This document shows positions 17,793 through 25,710 of a stretch of DNA of 36,202 bases, piece after piece (the first letter of the stretch is position 1; every line of letters begins with the position of its first letter). Location of the stretch: contig NZ_WAEM01000013.1 in assembly GCF_008806775.1 (NCBI RefSeq), positions 1-36,202 on the forward strand, written 5' to 3'. The DNA comes from Flavobacterium luteum (GTDB lineage: Bacteria > Bacteroidota > Bacteroidia > Flavobacteriales > Flavobacteriaceae). Under the pieces are notes generated by a model. The model did not search any database and had not been told where the DNA came from. It was given only the letters and a program-made list of their open reading frames with translations. A program made the position numbers and the translations under genes.

Positions 17793-18860
17793 ATGAAAAA
17801 ATCTAAACCAAAATTTAGTTTCGTTTTTGTTACAATCCTAACACTATTAATTTATTCTTGTAGTGAGGCACAGACCAACTGTAATTGCCCAACGAAACCT
17901 CCAACACCAACAAATTTTGTCTTTTCGAAGGGATCGGATGTGAGTTGGTTGCCACAAATGGAAGCTACAGGATATACTTTTTATGACCTTGATGGCATGC
18001 CAAAAGATGGTTTGCAACTTCTTAAAGACCGAGGAATGAATACAATCCGACTTCGAGTTTTTGTGAATCCATCCAATCATAAAATTAATGGTCATTGTAG
18101 TCCGACAGAAACTGTGGCGTTGGCGGTTCGTGCCAAAAATATGGGGATGCGAATCATGATTGACTTTCATTACAGTGATACTTGGGCTGATCCTGGTCAC
18201 CAAACCAAACCAGCTGCATGGGCAAGTCACACTTTAGATGAATTGAAAAATGATGTATACAATCACACTCATGATGTTTTAACTGCTTTAAAAACTGCTG
18301 GAATAACTCCAGAATGGGTACAAATTGGCAACGAAATTCCAAGTGGAATGTTGTGGCCTGAAGGGCATATCGATAATTGGAGTCAATTAGGACAATTATT
18401 AAACAAAGGATATGAAGCCACAAAAGCAGTTAATTCAGCCATTAAAGTAGTTGTACATATTGATCAAGGAAATGACAATGGAAGGTTTAGGTGGTTTTTT
18501 GATAATATCAAAAACAATAATGTAAAATATGATGTGATCGGAATGTCTTATTATCCCTTTTGGTTAGGAAGTGATTACACTACAACAATTCTTAATTTGG
18601 AAAACAATCTAAAAGACATGGTTTCTAGATATGGTAAAGAAGTAATGGTGGTTGAAGTGGGTGGCGATTATACTTTAGTTCAAAATACAAAAGACATGCT
18701 GACTGCCGTCATAAATGCAGTAAAAGCAGTTCCAAATAACAAAGGTCTTGGGGTGATTTATTGGGAACCTCAAGGCGAGAAAAGTTGGAGTGGATATCAA
18801 TTGAATGCATGGCAATCTAATGGAAAGCCTTCACCTGCAATAGATGCTTTTAAAGATTAA
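17793..18860 (+). CDS. GH53 arabinogalactan endo-beta-1,4-galactanase, lipoprotein
   Basis: 355 residues, the usual GH53 size. The lipobox LLIYSC puts lipidated Cys23 at the outer membrane, probably facing the surface. GH53 signatures are DFHYSDTWADPGHQTKP (about 124-140), the acid/base Glu181 in WVQIGNEI and the nucleophile Glu288 in VMVVEVGG, with SYYPFW between. GH53 enzymes are essentially all endo-beta-1,4-galactanases, cutting unbranched galactan such as pectic RG-I side chains and type I arabinogalactan. The nucleophile context (VEVGG) differs from the more usual VET. GH2 follows 18 bp downstream. This is the strongest evidence for the locus substrate. Confidence 0.93.
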   Translation: MKKSKPKFSFVFVTILTLLIYSCSEAQTNCNCPTKPPTPTNFVFSKGSDVSWLPQMEATGYTFYDLDGMPKDGLQLLKDRGMNTIRLRVFVNPSNHKINGHCSPTETVALAVRAKNMGMRIMIDFHYSDTWADPGHQTKPAAWASHTLDELKNDVYNHTHDVLTALKTAGITPEWVQIGNEIPSGMLWPEGHIDNWSQLGQLLNKGYEATKAVNSAIKVVVHIDQGNDNGRFRWFFDNIKNNNVKYDVIGMSYYPFWLGSDYTTTILNLENNLKDMVSRYGKEVMVVEVGGDYTLVQNTKDMLTAVINAVKAVPNNKGLGVIYWEPQGEKSWSGYQLNAWQSNGKPSPAIDAFKD

Positions 18861-18878
18861 ATTTAATTTAAGACAACA

Positions 18879-21236
18879 ATGAAATTTATTTTACGAAACA
18901 TATTCTTTGTAATGCTTGTTTTTTCAATTGGAAAAATAAAAGCTCAATCGAGATCAAAAGTTAATTTCGGTTCCGATTGGGAGTTTAAACGCGAAGAAAA
19001 AACAACCTCAAATTGGGAAAAAATTACTATTCCTCATACGGCTAAAGTTGAGCCTTTGGTGGTCAATAATCAGTTTCAAGGAACGTGCTGGTATCAAAAG
19101 AAATTTAAAGTTGCTAATTCAAAAAACAAGAAAGTCTTCCTTTATTTTGAAGGCGTAATGCAGGAAGCCGATGTTTGGATCAATGACAAAAAAGTATGCA
19201 ATCACAAAGGAGGATATTTGCCATTTACAGTTGATATTAGTTCTTTTTTGAAATTAAAAGGCAATATAATTAAAGTCAAAGTCAACAACGAAGACAATCC
19301 AGAATTTCTACCTGGAAAACCGTTAAAAGATTTAGATTTTAATTATTATGGGGGCATTTACAGAAATGTATATCTTATTACAACTGATAAATTATACATT
19401 ACCAATTCGGTTGCAGCTAACAAAAAAGCAAGTGGTGGTATTTATACTAATTTCGATAACATTAACAAAGACAAAGCTTCTGGGACCGTTCAGGTACATT
19501 TGAAAAATGAATATGCTGTTGAAAAGAAAACTTCACTAAAATATATCCTAACCAATTGCGAAGGATATAAACTGGAATTTAAATCGGAAGCGTTTGTCAT
19601 AAATGCTAATTCAGATAAAAACCATACTCAAAACATTGTAGTTGATAGCCCTAAATTATGGTCGATTTCAAAACCCAATTTATATTGTTTAGAAGTGCAA
19701 GTAATTGTAAACGATAAAGTAATTGACAGCTATTTTGAGAGAGTTGGCATCCGAAAATCAGAAATAAAAGAAGATGGCTATTATCTCAATGATGAAAAAT
19801 TATATATAACAGGAACAAACCAACATCAAGAATATCCGTATTTAGGATATGCTATATCAGATGAAGCGCAATATCGCGATGCAGTAAAGATTAAAAATGC
19901 AGGCTTTGATTTTGTTCGAATGTCCCACTACCCTCATGCCGAAGCTTTTATGAATGCTTGTGACGAATTAGGGATTTTAGTAATGAATAGCCTTACAGGT
20001 TGGCAGTTTTTTGGTAACGAAACCTTTCAGAAAAATGCTATACAAGACATTCGAGAAATCGCAAGAAGAGACCGTAATCATCCAAGTGTTATTTTTTGGG
20101 AAGCTTCTTTGAACGAAACCCAAATGAGCGAAAGTTTTATGAAAGAAGCTACTCAAGCTCTGAAGGAAGAATTGCCATTTTCTCATAATTATAGTGCGTG
20201 TTGGATAGACAATGATAACTATGATTTGTTTATTCCAGCAAGACAACACGGACAAGCACCCGATTATTGGACGAAATACAACAAAGCAAACCGAAAAATC
20301 TTCATTGCTGAATATGGCGATTGGGAATATTATGCACAAAATGCTGGATTCAATCAAACCGAATTTGCTAATCTAAAAGAAGACGAAAGAACATCACGAC
20401 AATTGCGTGCCCATGGTGAAAAACGTTTGTTGCAACAAGCCTATAATTTTCAGGAAGCGGCAAATTCGAATAGAAAGGGTATCAATACAATTGGAGAGGC
20501 CAACTGGGTGATGTTTGATTACAATCGCGGATACAGTAATGATCTAGAGTGTTCAGGGATTAGTGATATTTTCAGAATCCCTAAATTTGCTTATTCTTTT
20601 TATCAAAGCCAGCGTGATGCCAATGTAATTTTGGATGGCAATCTGACTTCAGGACCCATGCTAAAAATTGCCAATAACTGGACAGCAACTTCTCCTTTAA
20701 ATGTTACTGTTTACAGCAATTGCGAAGAAGTTGCACTTTATTTAAACGACGTTTTGGTTGACAAACAAAAACCATCAATCAATGCAAATAGTGACGAATT
20801 AAAACACCCACCCTTCCTCTTTAATTTGGATAGATTTATTCCAGGAACCTTACGGGCCGAAGGGTTTATCAACGGTGAAAAAGTAATTTCAAACTTTATT
20901 AAAACTCCTAAAAGCCAATCCAAAATAGAATTAGTTTATGATATTTCCTCTAAACCAATCAATCCTGACGCACCAGATATGATTTTTGTTTATGCTAAAA
21001 TTACGGATCAAAGCGGAACTATAATACCAACAGCAACGAACGAAGTAACCTTCTCTTTATTGGAGGGAAATGCCGAATTAATTGGAGAAAACCCAGTAAA
21101 GGCAGAAGCTGGAATTGCGACTATTATTTTGAAAACTAAAAATTTAAAAAAACCAATAAAAGTTATGGCTAAATCTGAACATTTGGAACTTAAAAGCAGT
21201 TCTGATTTGGTTTTAAATTTGGATAGCCAAAAATAA
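18879..21236 (+). CDS. GH2 family beta-galactosidase
   Basis: 785 residues with a signal peptide (ending KAQ, about 23). It has the GH2 order: jelly-roll sugar-binding domain (about 28-170, with WYQKKFKV, GVMQEADVWIN and NYYGGIYRNVYL), an Ig-like domain (about 175-290), and a TIM barrel (about 295-600, FDFVRMSHYPH). Acid/base Glu413 lies in the LNE triplet of HPSVIFWEASLNE, and the probable nucleophile Glu478 in IFIAEYGD. C-terminal beta domains follow. Residues fit a retaining exo-beta-galactosidase that degrades imported galacto-oligosaccharides, probably in the periplasm. Other GH2 activities cannot be excluded from sequence alone, but coupling to GH53 favours beta-galactosidase. Confidence 0.88.
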   Translation: MKFILRNIFFVMLVFSIGKIKAQSRSKVNFGSDWEFKREEKTTSNWEKITIPHTAKVEPLVVNNQFQGTCWYQKKFKVANSKNKKVFLYFEGVMQEADVWINDKKVCNHKGGYLPFTVDISSFLKLKGNIIKVKVNNEDNPEFLPGKPLKDLDFNYYGGIYRNVYLITTDKLYITNSVAANKKASGGIYTNFDNINKDKASGTVQVHLKNEYAVEKKTSLKYILTNCEGYKLEFKSEAFVINANSDKNHTQNIVVDSPKLWSISKPNLYCLEVQVIVNDKVIDSYFERVGIRKSEIKEDGYYLNDEKLYITGTNQHQEYPYLGYAISDEAQYRDAVKIKNAGFDFVRMSHYPHAEAFMNACDELGILVMNSLTGWQFFGNETFQKNAIQDIREIARRDRNHPSVIFWEASLNETQMSESFMKEATQALKEELPFSHNYSACWIDNDNYDLFIPARQHGQAPDYWTKYNKANRKIFIAEYGDWEYYAQNAGFNQTEFANLKEDERTSRQLRAHGEKRLLQQAYNFQEAANSNRKGINTIGEANWVMFDYNRGYSNDLECSGISDIFRIPKFAYSFYQSQRDANVILDGNLTSGPMLKIANNWTATSPLNVTVYSNCEEVALYLNDVLVDKQKPSINANSDELKHPPFLFNLDRFIPGTLRAEGFINGEKVISNFIKTPKSQSKIELVYDISSKPINPDAPDMIFVYAKITDQSGTIIPTATNEVTFSLLEGNAELIGENPVKAEAGIATIILKTKNLKKPIKVMAKSEHLELKSSSDLVLNLDSQK

Positions 21237-21375
21237 AAATAGTAGTATGTTTGAAAGTTTAGATTTGACCAAAAAACAAATTTTACAATACAAATGATTT
21301 TTGTTTTGGCAACTTTAGAAATTTGACATTGATAAATTTAATCACTTTACAAGCATATTAATTAAGAAATAAGAA

Positions 21376-22239
21376 ATGAAAAATATTTTAATAATAATTA
21401 CAATATGTTTAATTGGCATTTCGATTTTTTCTTGTAAGTCACAAATACAAATTACTAATCAAGATACAATAGAAGATAAATCGACCCATAAAATCGACCA
21501 ACTTCTCATACAATTAAACAACTCCAATGGATCAGATGTTTTAGTGATATCGCATAGAGGTGATTGGCGAAATTTTCCTGAAAATTCTTTAGAAGCTTTC
21601 TCTAGTGCTATTGATATGGGCGTTGATATAATAGAAATGGATGTGGCAAAAACCAAAGACAATCATTTGGTTATCCTACATGACAACACATTAGACAGGA
21701 CAACAAACGGGAAAGGGTTGGTCTCCGACTGGACTTTAGATGCGTTGAGAAAACTAAATTTAAAAGATGGTCTAGGAATAGAAACAAAATGTAAAATTCC
21801 AACATTAGAGGAAGCCCTAATTGTTTGCAAAGGCAAAGCGTTGGTCAATTTGGATAAATCGTACGATTTTTTTAATCAGGCTTATGATATTGCAAAAAAA
21901 ACAAGCACAACAAAACAAATAGTTATGAAAGGGTATAATAAAACTGTAGATCAAGTTATGGCGGATTTCGGAACAAAATTAGATACCATCACATTTATGC
22001 CCATAATTAATTTGGATAATCAACCCAATGCACTACAAATAATTGATGATTATCAAACAAAGTTAAAAGTAAAAGCCTTTGAAATAGTATTTTCAAAAGA
22101 TACCTCAAAAGTATTGACTAGGTTTCCACAAATAAAGAAAAAAGGAAGTAGGATCTGGGTCAATTCATTATGGGCTTCATTAAATGCTGGTCATGAAGAT
22201 AATGAGGCGGTTAAAAACAAAGACAGTATTTATGGCTAG
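21376..22239 (+). CDS. Glycerophosphodiester phosphodiesterase lipoprotein, truncated by an amber stop
   Basis: 287 residues: lipoprotein signal (SIFSC, near 20) and a GDPD TIM barrel with VISHRGDWRNFPENSLEAF (catalytic His/Arg and metal Glu), GVDIIEMDVAKT and LVILHDNTLDRTTNGKG. These enzymes hydrolyse glycerophosphodiesters to glycerol 3-phosphate and an alcohol. The frame ends at TAG (22237-22239) after KDSIYG. Reading on gives YLKKGANMIQTDRPQLLLDY, the standard C-terminal GDPD block, up to a TGA at 22345-22347 that overlaps the next ATG. So the C-terminal strand and helix are cut off, probably by a Trp (TGG) to amber change. The active-site residues remain but folding is doubtful. A GDPD is an unexpected partner in a galactan locus. 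Confidence 0.85.
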   Translation: MKNILIIITICLIGISIFSCKSQIQITNQDTIEDKSTHKIDQLLIQLNNSNGSDVLVISHRGDWRNFPENSLEAFSSAIDMGVDIIEMDVAKTKDNHLVILHDNTLDRTTNGKGLVSDWTLDALRKLNLKDGLGIETKCKIPTLEEALIVCKGKALVNLDKSYDFFNQAYDIAKKTSTTKQIVMKGYNKTVDQVMADFGTKLDTITFMPIINLDNQPNALQIIDDYQTKLKVKAFEIVFSKDTSKVLTRFPQIKKKGSRIWVNSLWASLNAGHEDNEAVKNKDSIYG

Positions 22240-22347
22240 TATTTAAAAAAAGGCGCAAACATGATTCAAACCGATAGACCTCAATTACTTTTAGATTATT
22301 TGAGATATAAAAAAAGCACATCAAAAAAATTTCAAAAAGACTTATGA
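22240..22347 (+). other. Detached C-terminal coding segment of the GDPD gene
   Basis: In frame with the gene before it, this segment encodes the missing GDPD end, including GANMIQTDRPQLLLDYLRYK, and finishes with TGA overlapping the next gene's ATG (ATGA at 22344-22347). The undisturbed frame and the tight overlap show the upstream TAG interrupts an otherwise complete gene. Confidence 0.75.
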
Positions 22348-23519
22348 AAATTAAACCATCTTACAAAAATTGCCAAATGAAAAAGCTAATTATTTCAGCA
22401 CTATTCTTACTAACTTTGAATTTATATCCATCTTTATTAGGTTTAACATCGGTATGTGCACAAAAATTGACAGTCGAATCCAAATTTGATACTAACACGC
22501 TCTATCCTCCATCAAGTATTGTAATTCCAGACCACAATGACTGGACAAAAGGACACTACAAAGACCGAATAGCCGAATTTAAAGCCAATCCGCTTGAGTT
22601 TGGCGATGTCGTATTTATAGGTAACAGTATTACAGAACAAGGTGGTGATTGGGCAAAAAGATTTGATAATGCAAAAGTCAAAAATAGAGGAATTGCAGGG
22701 GATGTAACTGCGGGAGTAATTGCCAGATTAAAAGAAATCTATTATTACAAACCCGAAAAAGTATTCTTAAAAATTGGTGTTAACGATTTGTTTCATAGTG
22801 ATTTAAAACCTGAATACGTGGCCAATAACATTAAGTTAATTGTCGCAATGATTCATCAAGAGTCACCAAAAACAAAAATTTATGTTCAAACCATATTACC
22901 ATCAAGAGATAATAATCCTTCCAAAGAGAGAATAGCAGCAACTAACGCTATTTTGAAGTCGATGACTTCCACCGATTTTCTTCAAGTTATTGATTTGCAT
23001 TCAGCTTTTACAGACCAGAATGATTTAATGATTAGCGAATATACTCACGATGGGTTGCATTTGAACGAGGCTGGATATGAAGTATGGCAAAACTTTATAA
23101 AAGAGTTTGTTAATGAAGGCAAAACCACAAGCTATGTAAAGAAAGTAATAGATGCGACTCTAAAACCTTCTGTTGTCTTTACGTCGGCGATGCCTGTTAG
23201 TACTTCAATAGGAACCGTTTTAAAGGTTAATTACAGATATACAGCTAATAAGGAAACTAATATCTATTGTGGTATCAGTTTATTAAATGACTGGACTTGG
23301 GTATCCTTTGTAGGTGGTGAAGGAAAAAAATTACCTGCTGGAACAGATGTAGAGGGATCTTTTGATATCACTATACCAAAAGGGACAAAGCCATCAGCTG
23401 ATTTAAAAGATAAATTAAATTACAAAATCAATATCGAAATGAAATCGCTACCTGATTATACATGGCTAGCAGGTGATTATCCAGCAACGCCATTGAACCT
23501 TGAATTACCAAGCAAATAG
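22344..23519 (+). CDS. SGNH-family esterase fused to the locus-specific domain
   Basis: 391 residues from ATG 22344; ATG 22377 (MKKLIISALFLL) gives a cleaner signal peptide and may be the real start. The SGNH hydrolase spans about 50-260 with Ser95 in FIGNSITE, Gly116 in NRGIAGD, Asn147 in KIGVNDLF, and Asp236/His239 in HDGLHL, so all four blocks are intact. Such enzymes deacetylate polysaccharides and oligosaccharides among other esters. After a short linker, residues 275-391 are a subtype A copy of the locus-specific domain, nearly the same as the protein at 12791. A binding module joined to a carbohydrate esterase is a classic arrangement and is the best support for glycan binding by this domain. 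A paralogue follows. Confidence 0.87.
   Translation: MKIKPSYKNCQMKKLIISALFLLTLNLYPSLLGLTSVCAQKLTVESKFDTNTLYPPSSIVIPDHNDWTKGHYKDRIAEFKANPLEFGDVVFIGNSITEQGGDWAKRFDNAKVKNRGIAGDVTAGVIARLKEIYYYKPEKVFLKIGVNDLFHSDLKPEYVANNIKLIVAMIHQESPKTKIYVQTILPSRDNNPSKERIAATNAILKSMTSTDFLQVIDLHSAFTDQNDLMISEYTHDGLHLNEAGYEVWQNFIKEFVNEGKTTSYVKKVIDATLKPSVVFTSAMPVSTSIGTVLKVNYRYTANKETNIYCGISLLNDWTWVSFVGGEGKKLPAGTDVEGSFDITIPKGTKPSADLKDKLNYKINIEMKSLPDYTWLAGDYPATPLNLELPSK
23166..23516 (+). repeat. Locus-specific domain fused to SGNH (subtype A)
   Basis: It shares NWK-free core motifs FTSAMPV, DWTWVSFVGG, DVEGSFDI, KLNYKINIEMKSLPDYTW and AGDYPATPLN with the copy at 12854-13204, 10 kb away. Conservation is close enough at DNA level (for example ATCAATATCGAAATGAAATC in both) to suggest recent copying. 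Confidence 0.75.
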
Positions 23520-23589
23520 AGTCATATAAATACATCGATACGATTTGAAACATATAAAAAGGATTATGAGAATAAAAAAAATCAAACAA

Positions 23590-24315
23590 ATGAAGACTCT
23601 ATTTTATATACTACTAGCTTTATTAAGTTTGTATTCTTGTACATCTGAAATTAGTACTACTCCAAAACCTGAACCTACATTTGATACTAGCACACTCTAT
23701 CCCTCACCTGATGTGGTAATACCCTATCATACCGAATGGACAAAAAACCATTATATTCAAAGAATAGCCGAATTTAAAGCCAATCGGCTACAAATTGGGG
23801 ATATTGTATTTATAGGAAACAGTATTACCGAACTAGGTGGAAATTGGGGGACACGATTTAGCAACTCAAAAGTAAAGAATAGAGGAATTGCAGGAGATGT
23901 CACAGTTGGAGTAATAAACAGATTAGAAGAAATTTATTATTACAAACCTGAAAAAGTGTATTTAGAAATTGGCATCAATGATTTATTTCGAACTGAACTA
24001 ACCCCTGAGTATGTAGCCAACAATATTCAAAGAATTGTAGACAAAATTCATTTAGAAACACCGTCCACAAAAATTTATGTTCAGACTATTTTACCAACTT
24101 CTAATAACACTTCTTTGAAAGCAAAAATTGCAGCCACTAATGCCATTATCAAAAATAGTATTCAAACCAATTATTATCAAGTAATTGACCTTTATGCTTT
24201 ATTTGCAGATACCAATGATTTGATAATTAGCAGTTATACTGTTGATGGAATACATTTGACAGAAGCGGGATATGGAATTTGGGAAAATTACGTCAAAGGA
24301 TTTGTGAATAATTAA
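23590..24315 (+). CDS. SGNH-family esterase lipoprotein
   Basis: 241 residues when started at ATG 23590, which gives a clean lipoprotein signal (LLALLSLYSC). ATG 23545 would add 15 Lys/Arg-rich residues before it and is less likely. SGNH blocks are complete: FIGNSITELGG (Ser), NRGIAGDV (Gly), EIGINDLF (Asn) and VDGIHLTEAGY (Asp/His). It is a tandem paralogue of the SGNH protein before it, sharing FKAN, NRGIAGDVT.GVI.RL.EIYYYKPEKV and YVQTILP, but lacks the C-terminal domain. It is probably an outer-membrane-attached acetylesterase acting on the same glycan. Substrate and ester type are inferred. Confidence 0.85.
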   Translation: MKTLFYILLALLSLYSCTSEISTTPKPEPTFDTSTLYPSPDVVIPYHTEWTKNHYIQRIAEFKANRLQIGDIVFIGNSITELGGNWGTRFSNSKVKNRGIAGDVTVGVINRLEEIYYYKPEKVYLEIGINDLFRTELTPEYVANNIQRIVDKIHLETPSTKIYVQTILPTSNNTSLKAKIAATNAIIKNSIQTNYYQVIDLYALFADTNDLIISSYTVDGIHLTEAGYGIWENYVKGFVNN

Positions 24316-24345
24316 TTGATTTATTCCAATAAAAAAAGTATTAAA

Positions 24346-25710
24346 ATGAAGAAACTATTTTCTTTTATCGTTTTGACATTATTTCTTCATAATTATATTC
24401 AATCACAGTGCTTTAGTATTGGTGCCGATATGTCTTATGCCAATTCAGTTCTTGAAAAAGGAGGAATATATAGAGATTCTAGCGGAAACATAACTAATCC
24501 TTATGCTTTTTTTGCTCAAAAAGGAGCTAATATGGTACGAATTAGGCTTTGGCATACACCTGAAAACAATATTGATATATGCGGAAATCCCATTTCGACT
24601 AATAATTTAGAAGATGTTGTTTTGGCATTCAAAAGAGCTAAAATACAGGGGATGAAATTAAATTTATCTATTCATTATGGCGATTATTTTAATGACCATG
24701 GCAATCAAAAAATGCCGAAAGCTTGGATAGGTCTTCCTCCTAGCCTACTCCTCGATTCAATTTACAACTACACCTATGCTGTTTTAAAAAAACTAGATAC
24801 AGAAGGGGTGACTCCAGACATTGTAGCGATTGGAAACGAGACTACTTATGGTTTTATTAATGAGACCGCTCCAACAAATGGCTGGATTTGGCCTAATGAT
24901 GCCGACAAATTTAATATTGCACTCACTGCTGTGGATAATTTTAATAGAGTAAATAACTATTCTATAAAGAAAGCAGTCCATTTTACAGATAATACGGCAG
25001 GATGGTTGGCAGGACTTTTTTATTCGAAAAATATTAAAAATTTCGACATTATTGGAATTTCTTTCTACCCCTATTTTTCAGATTTTGATTCTTTACAACA
25101 ATTGGGTAGTTTAATAACAGAATTAAAAACCACCTACAAAAAAGAAATCATGATTTTTGAAACTGGTACCCCTTGGACCAACAGTGCCTATGCTGATAGC
25201 TATGGTAATTTTATGGGTAATAATGGCAACTTTAATTATCCCATCACTCCTCAAGGACAAAAAGATTTTTTATTTGATTTAGCAAATACAGTTTATAATG
25301 CCGGTGGAACTGGTATTTTATATTGGGAACCTGCTTGGATAAGTTCTGGAATGTGTGATTTATGGGGGCAGGGTTCTTCTTATGAAAACGTAAGTTTTTT
25401 TGATTTCCAAAATGGAAACCGACCCTTGCCCGCCTTTGATATTTTTAATTTTTGTAGTACTCTTTCTCTGAAAGAAGAAAAAATTTACGATAATATCTTA
25501 ATTTTTCCAAATCCTGCCAGTAACGAAATCAAAATCATTGGTATACAACAAGATGTTGCTATTAAGATAACAGATGTTTTGGGTAGAATAGTAAAAAATA
25601 CATTTTCAAAAAACAACAGCGTTGATATTAATGATATACCAGTCGGAGGCTATACAATTAGTCTATTTATTGATGACAAAATAGTTTCAAAGAAATTTAT
25701 TAAAATATGA
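24346..25710 (+). CDS. GH53 endo-beta-1,4-galactanase with T9SS tail
   Basis: 454 residues from ATG 24346 with signal peptide MKKLFSFIVLTLFLHNYIQS. An in-frame TTG at 24316 adds ten polar residues and is rejected. GH53 features: GADMSYANSVLEKGGIY at the barrel start, SIHYGDYFNDHGNQKMPKAW, acid/base Glu165 in VAIGNETTYG, nucleophile Glu272 in IMIFETGTPWT, and LYWEPAW (here ILYWEPAW). The C-terminus (about 378-454, IFPNPASNEIKI...GGYTISL...KKFIKI) is a T9SS type A sorting domain. It therefore goes out by type IX secretion, whereas the first GH53 is a lipoprotein: two galactanases with different locations. The stop TGA overlaps the next gene's ATG by 4 nt, indicating one operon. Confidence 0.92.
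   Translation: MKKLFSFIVLTLFLHNYIQSQCFSIGADMSYANSVLEKGGIYRDSSGNITNPYAFFAQKGANMVRIRLWHTPENNIDICGNPISTNNLEDVVLAFKRAKIQGMKLNLSIHYGDYFNDHGNQKMPKAWIGLPPSLLLDSIYNYTYAVLKKLDTEGVTPDIVAIGNETTYGFINETAPTNGWIWPNDADKFNIALTAVDNFNRVNNYSIKKAVHFTDNTAGWLAGLFYSKNIKNFDIIGISFYPYFSDFDSLQQLGSLITELKTTYKKEIMIFETGTPWTNSAYADSYGNFMGNNGNFNYPITPQGQKDFLFDLANTVYNAGGTGILYWEPAWISSGMCDLWGQGSSYENVSFFDFQNGNRPLPAFDIFNFCSTLSLKEEKIYDNILIFPNPASNEIKIIGIQQDVAIKITDVLGRIVKNTFSKNNSVDINDIPVGGYTISLFIDDKIVSKKFIKI

Noticed and set aside
17847..18423. Two long overlapping open frames on the minus strand inside the GH53 gene
   Set aside because: They lie fully antisense to a strongly supported GH53 gene, show no domain or signal and have unlikely composition (many His, Trp and Cys).
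19977..20357. 126-codon open frame antisense to the GH2 gene
   Set aside because: Shadow of the catalytic domain on the other strand; no recognisable motif.
22237..22239. Amber codon as recoded sense codon
   Set aside because: No pyrrolysine genes or recoding signal is visible, and another TGA in the transposase relic shows that Trp-to-stop point mutation is enough to explain such cases.
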